DNA of 64,000 nucleotides from Usnea hakonensis (Eukaryota; Ascomycota; Lecanoromycetes; Lecanorales; Parmeliaceae): positions 248,001 to 312,000 of the forward strand of contig BLJB01000126.1 in assembly GCA_013423325.1 (NCBI GenBank), given 5' to 3'. The notes below the pieces were generated by a model. That model worked only from the letters and a program-made list of their open reading frames with translations. It searched no databases and was not told the origin of the DNA. This document shows positions 23,495 through 33,589 of this stretch, in pieces. The translations under genes were made by a program, and so were the position numbers. Position 1 is the stretch's first letter; every line of letters starts with the position of its first letter.

Positions 23495-24410
23495 GGAAAC
23501 GCTACTTTCTGTAATCCACCAACGAAAGACAACAGAACGATGCCCAAGCCAAGCCACGACGAAAGAAATGCCAAGCCACGACGAAAGCTCGGTTGCGCAA
23601 ACATACCTACCTATACAACAAACCTACCTTCGTAGTTTTAGGTTTGAATAGCGTGAGTAGGCAGGCAGGTAGGCACAGGCAGGTACAGGCAACTGCATCC
23701 TTCATCCAGGGTTCGCTGACCGATCCCAGAGACTCGGAAAGTAAAAGGAGTTGTGTGACGAATTACCGACTGAGTGGGTTGTAAGGATAGGATACGTTGT
23801 GGGGAATAATGTCCCGAATAGAGTGGGATGAGGATAGGTGTGGTGCGATACGCAAAGCTATCAGATGTGTACTAAGACGAGATGCTGACGGGGATATGGA
23901 TTTTTGGGTTTTTGGGTTTTGAATTTTGGCTTTTGGATTCATGACAGGGAACATCGTCCTTCGGAATGTTCTTGAAAGCCTCGGTAGGATGGATTCGGAT
24001 GAGGTGCATGAATTAGGGCAGGGTAGGCCAGGGTAGGTCAGTTCGGGAAGTATCTCTGTTTTGAGGGCCAGTTGGATCCGTTGAATTGGCGTGTATTTGT
24101 GTATGGGTACGTAAATGCATACATGATTAGATATGGCCGACGGTTGATATGAAAGTCCCCGTCGACTTTCTCGCTCAGCCCTACCAAAAAAGTCGGCAAG
24201 AATTTTTGTATCAACCCTCGGGCTAGAATTCATAAATGTCGTATCAATGCGTATAATATTGGTAAGCGACTGATGGGGATGACGAGTCTTGCTTGATAAG
24301 ATGGAGAATGTAGATATGGACCGGGGCCCGCTCACTGATAAGCTTTCGACTCACCTATCGGAGTATACACCTCAAATGTGGTGCAACCTCCACGTATAGG
24401 TATAGAAATG

Positions 24411-25324
24411 CTACAATTTGCTCACGTCCTCAAGCAAACCTACCCTCTTTCCCCTTAGTTCCTCCCCTGGACCGAGATGATCAGACAAGAATTCTCCGAC
24501 GGAAGCGTACGATAACCGCTGCTGCTTCATGTTATAAATGACGTTCAGAGCCGGCCCAACAAGAGGCATGCGTCCCCAAAACCAGGGTTCTTGCCAAAGG
24601 CCAACATGATCTGTCGTGACAACCAAAGAACCCACGGGCTGATGTAGATATCTCAAAGTTAGTCACTCGAACCGCCATTACTAACAGCACAGCGTACCAA
24701 GAAATTCGAAAACGTCTCAGCGGACATTGTACAGAAGGACCCTCACCTCCCCCTCGTCAATCTTCCCAGGACACAACAAGCTCCAATCCACATCCTTGGC
24801 ATCCTTCTGCAAAAACTCATAGTTCTTGTAATGCTCTGGATGAATCGGAAACACATCCCCTTCAATCTTGCCCGCATACCCCGGTATATCCAATAGAACC
24901 TGGCCGGACATGACCCATAACCGTATCGGTTTCGAAGTTACCGGGCGTGAGGCTTGAACTTCTCTGACAGCGTTGATGATGCAGCGAACGACTTTTTCGG
25001 AGTCTGAGGTGCCTAGCGGGGAATTGGAGCCGTAGACGGCGGCTTGGATGATGGCGTCTGTGTCTCTAATGGCTTCGACAAGGGAGGCGTGCGAAGTAGC
25101 ATCGCCTTGGATGATGCTGACGCGCGGGTGGTTGCGCAGCTCGGGGGGTAATTTGGTTGGATTGCGCAGAAAGGCGGTGACGTGGTGCTGTTTGCTGAGA
25201 CATGCTGCGAGAGCGGCAGAGCCAACTCGGCCTGGAAGAAGGCGGCCTGTCAGTAGTGTATTTGCAGGAAGAATGTGGGGCAAGAAGCGCGCGCACCTGC
25301 AGCGCCAACAATGAGAGTCTTCAT
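24411..25324 (-). CDS. NmrA-like NAD(P)-binding protein (atypical SDR)
   Basis: Exons 25324-25297, 25231-24747 and 24638-24411 give 246 residues. The 28-bp first exon supplies MKTLIVGAAG and the next exon RVGSAALAACLSKQHHVTAFLRNP, so the dinucleotide-binding GxxGxxG loop is formed across intron 1. Other family marks are VSIIQGDATSHASLVEAI, DAIIQAAVYG, RLWVMSGQ and DWSLLCPGKIDEGE. The last exon ends with the SVGEFLSDHL..EELRGKRVGL type seen in this group. It may be a reductase/epimerase-like enzyme or a redox-sensing regulator of the NmrA kind; the catalytic YxxxK is not evident, although HYKNYEFLQKDAK contains Tyr and Lys at a loosely similar spacing. Divergent from the EF-hand gene. Confidence 0.85.
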
Positions 25325-26182
25325 GGATGTATCGGCGAGCGATGTCCAGGTCCTAGGATATTCATAGATATAACGACGACGATCGAAGATTATTATAATC
25401 CCTGTGATATAAGCCGCATAGAATAAGTCAAGCTTGCGTCAGGGTCTGACCCATAGGAGAAGGGGTGCCTTAGTAAGGTTTCGCCCGTTGCATGACGATT
25501 GCCTATGTAGAGTGAGGGTGTGCGAGCCTGCTCGATCCCTCCAGCGGGTATAGGTCAGACTCGGAGATGGAGTCTTTATAGAGGTGCAGAAGGAATGGTG
25601 CAACGAGTACAGCATGTCCAATCGCATCTTTTGCACCAACAGCGGAAACAGCAAATGGAAGTGGTTGCGAGTTGCGATGATGCCTGGTACAGAATAATAA
25701 ATGATAATTGGTTGTTAGTTGGTTGAAGGGAAAGATTGTTGGAGAGCCCCAATGAGCCGTAGCTTAAGACAGAGAGGAAGTTGAGCTTCAGCCTCGCATC
25801 TACCTTGGCTCTCCCCGCAAGAAACACCTGATGAGGTATCGGCGGAGAACTAGCCGAGCTCCATGGCGTTGGCGCTAAGGGGCCATAGACAAGACATCCG
25901 AGGTCAAACCCTATTTTCAAACTTTCTAATGGGTTAATAATAATGATGATTCACATCATCGTCACTCGTCAGATGCACCTACTTCACACAGTTAAAGCGC
26001 AACTTCACGTACGAAACAATCCCGCAAACGGAGATCATTTGACCTAAACGTCACCCTACTAGAGCAAGTCTGGTAGTTACTAATCTCGCAACTTTGCCCA
26101 CTACCGGTCCAACTCAGTTGTCAGGCGTCCAGGAAGTCGGCCGATGTGACCGCCCCCTCATCTGCTTCGTCATACTCTTTGG
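25325..26182. promoter_or_regulatory. Divergent intergenic region, NmrA-like and EF-hand genes
   Basis: 858 bp between two starts pointing away from each other. Open frames here (25439-25920) are short and without features. I see no gene. Confidence 0.45.
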
Positions 26183-26821
26183 ATGGTGGTGAGCCTGGAA
26201 ATACTCGATATGGTGCGCTTCTACGTCCCATTCCTTTTCGGCATCGCAAAGCTGACTAGCAAACAGCCTCCAAAACGCCGCGCGGCTGCTCCGGCGCCAG
26301 CAACCAAGGAAAAGCAACCTCGGCAATCCGCCCTCGCTAAAGAGAATAACATCAGCGCCGCCACCGAGTCCGAGATCAAGGAAGCCTTCTCCTTGTTTGC
26401 CAATTCCAATAAAGAATTACCCTCCAGATGCTTGCGCCAAGCACTGACCGCTCTCGGCGTCCCCGCTTCCTCGTCGAGCGAGCTTCAAGACTTGCTAGAT
26501 GCTGCAGATCCTGAAGACACCGGAGCGATATCCTATGCACACTTTGTTGCTGTCGCGGCGCTTAAAATAAGTAACAGGAGTGAGGAGAGCCAACAAAGAG
26601 AGGTAGAGGATGCGTTCCGGCTGTTCACGAGCATGGGTGGCGAGGATGGCAAGATCACAATGGCTTGTTTGAGGAATGTGGCGCGGCAATTGAAAGAAGA
26701 CGTTGGCGAGCAAACGATGAAGGATATGTTGTTGGAGGCCAATGGAGGCAGTGGAGTGGGAAGAGGAGTAGGGCTGAAGGACTTTGAGGGTGTCATGAGG
26801 AGGGCGGGGGTCTTCAGGTGA
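26183..26821 (+). CDS. Calmodulin/centrin-like EF-hand protein with degenerate loops
   Basis: The C-terminal 150 residues have the two-lobe layout of calmodulin or centrin: SEIKEAFSLF, LRQALTALGV, AISYAHFVAVAAL, REVEDAFRLF, ITMACLRNVARQL and a final DFEGVMRRAGVF. The last stretch resembles centrin/Cdc31 best. The calcium loops are poor: loop 1 lacks acids, loop 2 (DPEDTGAISYAH) ends in His not Glu, and loops 3 and 4 lack most ligands, so it may not bind calcium. The N-terminus is basic and Pro/Ala-rich. Two models fit: the continuous frame from 26183 (212 residues), or a six-base first exon (26183-26188) with an intron 26189-26266, giving MV then PPKRRAAAPAPA (186 residues). The second seems likelier because the removed part is hydrophobic and has a CTGAC branch site. 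Confidence 0.7.
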   Translation: MVVSLEILDMVRFYVPFLFGIAKLTSKQPPKRRAAAPAPATKEKQPRQSALAKENNISAATESEIKEAFSLFANSNKELPSRCLRQALTALGVPASSSSELQDLLDAADPEDTGAISYAHFVAVAALKISNRSEESQQREVEDAFRLFTSMGGEDGKITMACLRNVARQLKEDVGEQTMKDMLLEANGGSGVGRGVGLKDFEGVMRRAGVFR

Positions 26822-28946
26822 CAAAAAGAAATATAAGAGGGCGTTTGGTAATGGACGAAGTTTGGAGTACTTCATGTAAAGAATCGATTTGCAAAACAAT
26901 CGGCTCGCAGGAGGAACTGGAAGGAAAGCCTGGTCATCTGTCTAACATGTGTGGGTCCATCTAATCTTTTCACCAAAGACTCAATCGATGCTGAAGACTC
27001 GTAACAGTCACAGCGCCATATCCCAGTGCAACCAGACTCTAGTGGATACCGTTCTGACGACCAGCAGATAGCATCGAGTTCAAGGTCCGTGCACGCATTC
27101 CGTGACTGATTTCCTCTGACTGGTAGCCATCGTTGCCTCTTTTGCTCCTCGGCCATGAAAGGCAAATGATTATTCGCCGCACATTCCAAATTGACCTCAG
27201 TCTCCTGACGTCTCACTTGTCGTAACGTTGGCGAAAATAGCCCCTTTTGGGCTCCTTACGTTTCTTAACAAATTAAGACTTCGAATCGCATTTTCAAGGC
27301 TTGTTTGGTCACATCATCCCAAGCCCGATTCCACTGCACCGCCATTTAAATTATCCGCAAGTTTGGCACTCAGCCAGGAATTGTCAGATGATCTTCCAGA
27401 GAAAGAAGCACTCGTCCCGTTCGATAGATCGACGAAGGTTATTGAAAGACACTTTCTCGATTGAATCTGTAGCTCTTTGGACTCTACTCCTATTGCTCTG
27501 CCAAATGATAAGAGGTATGTCTTTGTATTCACTGCTGTGGTTGGTATCTATGCTGAAGACATTCGCCTCATAAAAGAGTTTACAGCTTCGATGGACAACT
27601 TTCTGCTCACGGCGAAGGGTCTCACATCGACCGATCCCCAAAAGCATCTGCCGGCCTGTTAGGTGGAAATCGAAGCACCGGATTGAAGACGTTTCCCGCT
27701 GCAATCCAAAAGGGAGCTTCATGATACGAAAAGCCACTTCTGGCATGAGCATTTCGCAGCCTCAACAAGCCCTCACATGGTCGTAACGATATCTCCGCCA
27801 GCGCTGAAATGTAATACGACGTGACCCATTGATAGTCAATATTCTTGATCCGGCACCGGCAAGAACGCCCAGGTTGATGTAAGATCTTCCACAATGGGTG
27901 ACAGCGTGCAGCACTTGTTGAACTCGGCAAGCTTGGCAGTGTTGTGAATTTTGTTTCTCTTTGCTTCGACCGTCAATTGCTGATGACGATCATGGGACAG
28001 TCTACTCCAGGCTACATAGTTGTCATTCCTTTTCCATTTTGGCAGAAGCCATCAGGATCTCTTCGGAATTGAGCCAGAAATATCGTCACAGCTGATACGG
28101 GCTGTTGCTCTGGAGTTTTCCACTATTGAGAATCAGCTCTCCTCGCATCACGCTCTATTGATGAAAGTGTCTGAAACGTTTCATCATGACGACGACGACG
28201 ATGGCGTGATTCTTCATCAGCGTTCGAACTTCCACAACCCCTTATGAACCGTCTGCATAGACCAGATAATCTAGACGTGCCTCCAAAGCTGGGTCGAGGT
28301 GCAGATTAGGAACATGCTCCTGGACCTGACGTCTTGGGAAAGAAAATGGACATACACCGAACATGACTTACCCTCACTGCACAATACGGGGGAGAAAATG
28401 GGTGCCCAATGTCTTTTCTGTGTGAATACTGTAGTTTATGCACCAATTGGGGTCCAATAGCAATGCAATGCCTCTCGAATGGAAGTACCTGAAATATAAA
28501 AACATACAGACTAAAGGAGTGGATGGTGATAAATGTACTAGTGAAGTTTTACGGAAGCCAGAGTTGTTACTGCAATGTTTAGCATAAGGTAAGGTAGGTC
28601 CAAGGGTACACTATTCGACGCCCAGCGTTTCCGAAATGGGTTTAGTGGCAAGGATAATCAGCACCTTCGCTGTCTTTAGTCTCTTCAAAGCTCAATCTAC
28701 TTGACACGACGGCTACTTTCGTTTAATCAAATTCACTATATAGCTTGTGGATACAGGTATGTGCAAATTTGGATGTTGTAGAGAAGTCCGAGTTAATGAA
28801 AGTAGTCAAGTCGTATGACTTTGTGCCCCACTTCACAAGATATACATCTTTCTATTCTGCCATCTTTCAGGCACCGCCGTTACCAGCACATCAACGGCGA
28901 TTGAGAGGATTACTATCTCGTGCCGGTACCCAGTCCTCGACGTAAA
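26822..28946. other. Long intergenic region, no confident gene
   Basis: 2.1 kb. Short frames such as 27228-27464 (+), 27477-27662 (+) and 27384-27752 (-) interrupt one another. Some (KRYVFVFTAVVGIYAEDI near 27520, or a 40-codon open stretch near 27945-28065) have a protein-like look and could be remains of a decayed gene, but I cannot name one. An AAGGTAAGGTA motif lies at 28585-28600, 350 bp before the next start. Confidence 0.35.
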
Positions 28947-29957
28947 ATGGCGCAAAGACAAGTATCAGACGACCACGCTCTCCACTTCCTCGCCTCCGAA
29001 GGCTACCTCCCCCTAGCCCTAGCAGACCACCCGGGAATGGTAGACGCCTACACCAACCTCTTCGCCCAAACAACCAACTTCTTCAACCTCCCCCCCTCCT
29101 CCTCCGAAAAGACCAACCACGCCGCAGCCAGCGGCACCGCCGCCAGCGAAGAAGGCTACTCCCACATCCCCACCGAAAAATGCATCCTAACAGTCAAAAC
29201 ATCCCAAAACTGCCCCCCTTCCGTCCACCCCGCCCTCCAAACCGCCTGGGCCCTCACAGGCACCTTCCTCTCCAACATCCTCACCGCAATCGCACACACC
29301 CTCGCCCTCCCCCCAACCGTCTTCTCCCCCTTCATAACCCCTTGCCTCACCCTCCCCCCCACAGCCCGCACCCCAACCCTAGTCCGCATGTTCCGCTACG
29401 ACCGGCCCCCCGGCCCCGCACCAAAGACAAACGCCGAAAAACACAAAGATCTCGGCATGCTGTCCCTCGTCGTGGGCCACTCCCCGGGCCTGCAAGCCCT
29501 GGATACAAACACCGGCACCTGGGTCTCAGTCGAAGACGAACGCAACTTACCACCGGGATCGCGCACCCGCTCGGGGGGGCTGACGGCGACGTTGCTAACC
29601 GGCGAAACACTCGCCTTCCTCTCAAGGGGGATGTATAAAGCCGGTGTGCACCGTGTCGTGTGCGAGCCGCCCGCGTCGGGAGGGGAGGATGCGTATCGGT
29701 TTAGTATTGTGTTCACGCTCAGGGCTGCACCGGCACCATTGTTCACGAGGGATTTTGAGAGTAGTGTGACGGGGACGTTTGGAGTGGGGGAGAGGGTGGA
29801 GGGGCAGAGTTCCAAGGTGCTGTTTGAGAAGATTATGAAGACGCATTGGAATGTGAATGCGGCGCCGAGTGTGAGGGATGAGCAGCGGAGACGGTTTGAG
29901 GAGAGGAAAGGGGTTAAGGGTGGGGAGGCGGATGGGCAGGAGCGTGCGTCGGGGTAA
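28947..29957 (+). CDS. 2-oxoglutarate/Fe(II)-dependent oxygenase (isopenicillin N synthase-like fold)
   Basis: Intronless, 336 residues from ATG 28947, which follows a good CGTAAA context; an upstream in-frame GTG is not a start. The family layout is visible: an N-terminal helical part (LHFLASEGYLPLALADHP), then RMFRYDRPP. The jelly-roll core has the metal-binding HxD in EKHKDLGMLSLV and the GLQALD strand. The distal His is in AGVHRVV and the 2-oxoglutarate-binding Arg in YRFSIVF. So the H-x-D...H facial triad and the RxS are intact. The C-terminal 60 residues are charged and probably disordered. The substrate is unknown; neighbours are housekeeping genes, so no pathway is suggested. The middle part is very C-rich, which makes long antisense open frames. 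Confidence 0.85.
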   Translation: MAQRQVSDDHALHFLASEGYLPLALADHPGMVDAYTNLFAQTTNFFNLPPSSSEKTNHAAASGTAASEEGYSHIPTEKCILTVKTSQNCPPSVHPALQTAWALTGTFLSNILTAIAHTLALPPTVFSPFITPCLTLPPTARTPTLVRMFRYDRPPGPAPKTNAEKHKDLGMLSLVVGHSPGLQALDTNTGTWVSVEDERNLPPGSRTRSGGLTATLLTGETLAFLSRGMYKAGVHRVVCEPPASGGEDAYRFSIVFTLRAAPAPLFTRDFESSVTGTFGVGERVEGQSSKVLFEKIMKTHWNVNAAPSVRDEQRRRFEERKGVKGGEADGQERASG

Positions 29958-30284
29958 TAGAGGGCGTTGCGCTTGGGAAAGGGTAAATTCGTAAAGCAAA
30001 ATGTACCATTGTGTTTTCAACGCTGGGATTCAAAACCAAAAAAAGCGTATGAATCGGTTGAAAAAGGCGTATGAATCGTTTGGAATTGTTATTAAGACAG
30101 AGTTGGTTGAGATCCTGAGATCAAAGAAAATTCCCCCGCGTGCTATGAAATCGTATGAGTCTCGTAAATGCATAACAATGCCACCCAGCAGAAATGCATT
30201 CATCAATCCAACATTTGCAAAAGCAGTTCCCTTAACCAAATTCCCATCTCACCCCCACAAAGCACTCCAACAATCCCAATAATC
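29958..30284. other. Short convergent intergenic region
   Basis: 327 bp holding the two 3' UTRs of convergent genes. It is A-rich and contains a short direct repeat (GCGTATGAATCG, twice near 30045-30078). Confidence 0.5.
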
Positions 30285-31259
30285 TCACCCCACCACCTCC
30301 CCGCCACCATCCACCGCATCCTTCATCAACGCCTCATCCCCCTCCCTCCCCTCCACAACCGCCTCCCTAATCCTCCCCTCCTCCATCGCCATCTGACTCC
30401 CCTCGCTCGCCCGTGCCACCACCTCGCTGAAGCCGGCATGCTCGCTATGTTTCTTGTAATAGTAATTCCTTGGCTGGGGCCTCAGTTCCGGAGAGACTTT
30501 TTCGAGGACGACGGCGAGGATGCCGTCTTTTGTTTTTTCGTTGGCGCCGTCGCGGTTCCAGATGGTGATAAGGTTGGAGTTGAAGCGGATGGATAGGGAG
30601 AGGCCGCAGAGGTCGTCGCCTGTTTTTTGGAAGGGTTAGTGAGGGGGTTGTTGTGAGAGGGGAGTGAGTAGGGAGGGGGGAGAGATCAGGGGGGGCTACT
30701 TGCGTGGCTGGATGACGTCGACGAACTCTTCACCGACGGCGAGCATGAGGACTTCTTTCCAGAAGTCTACGGATTGCGCTTTCGGGATACGAAAGGTCCA
30801 CGAGCCGCCTTTGACGTTTCGAGGGTCCTCCCAGACTGGTTTGACGCCGCGTTTGAAAAAGTGGACGGAGTCTTTCAGCTTCAGGGCGTCGAAGGGAAAA
30901 GAGTTTAGGACTTCCCAGAAGGGTTTGACGGTGACGATATCCTCCTTCATGGGGGTGAGACGGCCTTCGTAGTTCTGAGACTCTGTGTATTTATCGTGGT
31001 AGAACGTCCATGCGTATTGGAAAGCTGGAGCGCGGAGGTGGCGTACGAGTGTCAATCTACGGGCAACCTTGGCGTTCTCGTCCTCCGAAACGGGGCTCAG
31101 AGCTCCATTGCTGGAGAATCTGGAGGTCGGGGAGGTCATTGTGGGACTTTTCGGAAAGAGGGAGAGTGGGGCAAGGACCTGTTGAATGTGAGCAGTGAGT
31201 AGAAGATTGCCATTTGCATCGCAGTCAGATTGCAAGAATTTATCAAATAGGAACGGCAT
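30285..31259 (-). CDS. Cap-binding factor eIF4E, class II (4EHP/eIF4E2-like)
   Basis: mRNA 5' cap-binding protein. Exons 31259-30704 and 30619-30285 give 296 residues. The intron is GC-AG with a GCAAGT donor; no GT donor keeps frame. The core reads YAWTFYHDKY, TVKPFWEVLNSFPF, HFFKRGVKPVWEDPRN, GGSWTFRI, FWKEVLMLAVGEEF, DDLCGLSLSIRFN and ITIWNRDG. The second cap-stacking Trp (in KPVWEDP) is kept, but the first is replaced by Tyr in NYEGRL, which is the mark of class II proteins. The N-terminal extension of about 70 residues is Ser/Pro-rich; an internal ATG at 31139 is an alternative start. The C-terminus is Glu/Gly-rich and disordered. Likely a translational repressor or specialised initiation factor rather than the main eIF4E. 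Confidence 0.9.
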
Positions 31260-32221
31260 AATGATAGCTCCTGCAGTACTTTAGGAGAAGATGGATGTAG
31301 ATGGTGAAGTATGGAATATAGATTATCAAAGATCCCATATGAATGAGAGGCAATGCAAGATGTGTGTGCACAGATGAGGTAGTTTATATATAGAACTTAG
31401 TCGCCACTGTAAGGATAGACAGAGAGTGTTAATGGACTTATACAAAGCCATGAAACAAGTCCGAAGCTGGGACATGTCTATAAATATGTGTAAAGCTGCT
31501 TCATTAACACAGGGAACAATTATGTTGACTCACTGGATGGGAGTTTCCCAGGGTTCTGATCGATCTCCGCTTTAGGCGCGCTGGGAAATAGCCCTAAGGG
31601 GTAATGTGTGACCAGGCGTAACAAGGGCAGCACAACTCGCAGCTTTCAATCAGACGATGAAGTTATAGGGCCCGGACGCCTCAAGGTACAAGCTCATATA
31701 TCATGATGGTATTGTCAATGGAAAGTCCGTCGCGGCTTCGTCCGGAGGCCAGCTCAGCTCCGGCTTCGTTCAAATGTGTCAGATTTAGGTCCGCATGTCG
31801 TTTCAAGGAGACAATATAAAGAATAATGCCGTGATACCCTCACTTACTGATTTTCCTGACTCAGTGAAACCCAGATTTTATACACTGACCCGAAGATTAC
31901 TGTTTGTGAGACGAGGTGAAAGAGAAAGAGAGCGGTGAAGAAAGAAAAGATGGTAGGAATCCTCAATCCGCATTCCTTTACAGCCCTATCAAAAGTCCCA
32001 CGCTAATACGAGTACGTAAGGTAAGGTATCTTTAGGCTTTACCGTATTTTAATTGCGCAAGAGCGGATAGGCCCGCAGAATTCGATCTGCAGCCGCCTCG
32101 GCAGAACTTGCCATTATCATTACAGTATCGTAGCCCGAACATTTCCATACTTCTCTCAGTCCTCTTGCATTCGCAATTGAGTCTCATCAACCTCCTATTC
32201 AACAGAATACGATCCCCGAGC
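31260..32221. promoter_or_regulatory. Divergent intergenic region, eIF4E-like and NOPCHAP1-like genes
   Basis: 962 bp between two starts pointing away from each other. A copy of the AAGGTAAGGTA motif lies at 32014-32031, about 190 bp before the plus-strand start. Short purine runs at 31915-31950. No gene is seen. Confidence 0.5.
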
Positions 32222-33256
32222 ATGAAGAAAAGTCAAAAACGAGCTCTCGAAGACACTGATCGCGAATCAGTCTCCCACCCCAACAAAAGAAGGCGGCAGA
32301 ACCGCGCACCAGATACAACCACAACAGCCCGCACCACAATCCCCTCCAACCCCTCCATCCCCACAAGTCCGCCTACCCTCATTGGCTCCCCAGTACCCTC
32401 AAGCCCCTCTCAAATTCACCACCCTTCCACCCTTTCCTACAGCAGCTCCACCACCAGCTCCTCGACGTCCGACGAAGATTCCAGCAGCGAAGAAAGCGCC
32501 AGTGTTTCCGACGACTCAACCTCAAGTTCAGAAGTGCAGTATGGACACTTGTACGAACCTTGTGCCCCCCCTCCACCTGTGATCAGTTCCTCGAGCACCA
32601 GCAGCGTGTCCGACACTTCTACATCCACATCCGATATCGCGTCCGGCTCCTCATCCTCTTCCTCTTCCGCTTCCGAATCCGGCGTCTCCACCACCACCAC
32701 CACCACCACCTCCTCCTCCTCCTCCTCCCCCTCCTCCTCCTCAATCCCATCGTCCGGCTCCTCATCATCATCCTCATCCTCCTCCTCCTCCTCCGCCCTC
32801 TCCTCCACCAACACACACCCTCCCCACCCCCACACCACCTCCCTCACAGCCACCAACCTATCCCACCTCCAATCTCGCCTGAACGCACTCCTCCCCAAAA
32901 TCAAGAATGCAAACGAAGCTTTGGAAACGGAGAGGCAAGCTGGGACGTTAGAGGAGCGGTGTATTGAGAATTTGGGCAGCAGCGCGGGCCAGGAGGGAGG
33001 AGGGTATATTGAGATGGATTTGGGGTTGGGGGTGTTGGAGGAGAAGAGGGGGGATGATGGTGTGCGAGGATGGGGGAAGGAGGAGGAGGATGATGACGGA
33101 GATGATGATGGAGACGTCGATGGGAGCGAGGATGGGAGGGAAGGAGCAGGTGGCCTAGGGGAGGGCGATGCGTTGGGGGTGATGATGGGGAAGAAGAGGA
33201 GTCGTGGGAAGGGGAAGAGAGGGAGAGCTGGTATTGAAGAGGTTGGCGGTGTGTAG
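32222..33256 (+). CDS. NOPCHAP1-like (DUF4598) nucleolar protein with Ser-rich region
   Basis: 344 residues from ATG 32222 (MKKSQKRALED); the longer upstream frame has no ATG. Order: basic nuclear-localisation-like KRRRQNR; a very long Ser/Thr/Asp/Glu low-complexity region (about residues 60-225, TCC/ACC repeats at DNA level). Then a short conserved block reads LQSRLNALLPKIKNANEALE, ERCIEN and YIEMDLGLGVLEEK. Last come an acidic stretch and a Lys/Arg-rich end (GKKRSRGKGKRGR). The conserved block matches what I recall of fungal DUF4598 proteins, relatives of human NOPCHAP1, which helps load NOP58 into box C/D snoRNPs with the R2TP chaperone. That functional transfer is inference. The poly-Ser tract may be length-variable. 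Confidence 0.6.
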   Translation: MKKSQKRALEDTDRESVSHPNKRRRQNRAPDTTTTARTTIPSNPSIPTSPPTLIGSPVPSSPSQIHHPSTLSYSSSTTSSSTSDEDSSSEESASVSDDSTSSSEVQYGHLYEPCAPPPPVISSSSTSSVSDTSTSTSDIASGSSSSSSSASESGVSTTTTTTTSSSSSSPSSSSIPSSGSSSSSSSSSSSSALSSTNTHPPHPHTTSLTATNLSHLQSRLNALLPKIKNANEALETERQAGTLEERCIENLGSSAGQEGGGYIEMDLGLGVLEEKRGDDGVRGWGKEEEDDDGDDDGDVDGSEDGREGAGGLGEGDALGVMMGKKRSRGKGKRGRAGIEEVGGV

Positions 33257-33589
33257 AGAATCAAGACCTCGCTTCTTTGCGATAAGGGATTGGGATGATG
33301 TCCTTGAGGCAACCATCTTCGAATGAGCGTGGATACATCATTATAGAGATACTCGCTTATAGATGAAAGCGGCACCATACACACTACATTCTTGATTTGA
33401 TACTATGTATATATATAGGAGAACGTCTATCCCTCAGCAATATAAGAAGGATGCTGGATATGCAACAACCAAGAGCAGATATCAAAGCAACGAAAACTGC
33501 AAAGTAGCAATCATGCACCCTGACTGTACTCTACAGCAACTTCCAAAAGCCCAGCCATCCACCCAGCAACACCAACCCCTCTCGCGACC
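33257..33589. other. Convergent intergenic region
   Basis: 333 bp of 3' flanks between the NOPCHAP1-like gene and RAD5. AT-rich around 33400. Nothing recognisable. Confidence 0.5.

Larger units (their letters stand above)
22276..24410. other. Long intergenic region with simple repeats
   Basis: 2.1 kb between convergent genes. It is rich in C-rich plus-strand tracts (22500-22800), simple repeats and GGTAGG-type runs (23640-23690). Open frames such as 22500-22796 are proline/lysine-rich by composition only, and 23763-24335 (-) has no domain. No gene is supported. Confidence 0.45.

Noticed and set aside
23399..23635. Possible small basic protein
   Set aside because: Composition explained by CA repeats and C-rich tracts.
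32437..33384. 315-codon minus-strand frame, Glu/Asp and Pro-rich
   Set aside because: Reverse complement of the Ser-rich repeats; it has no start context or domain.
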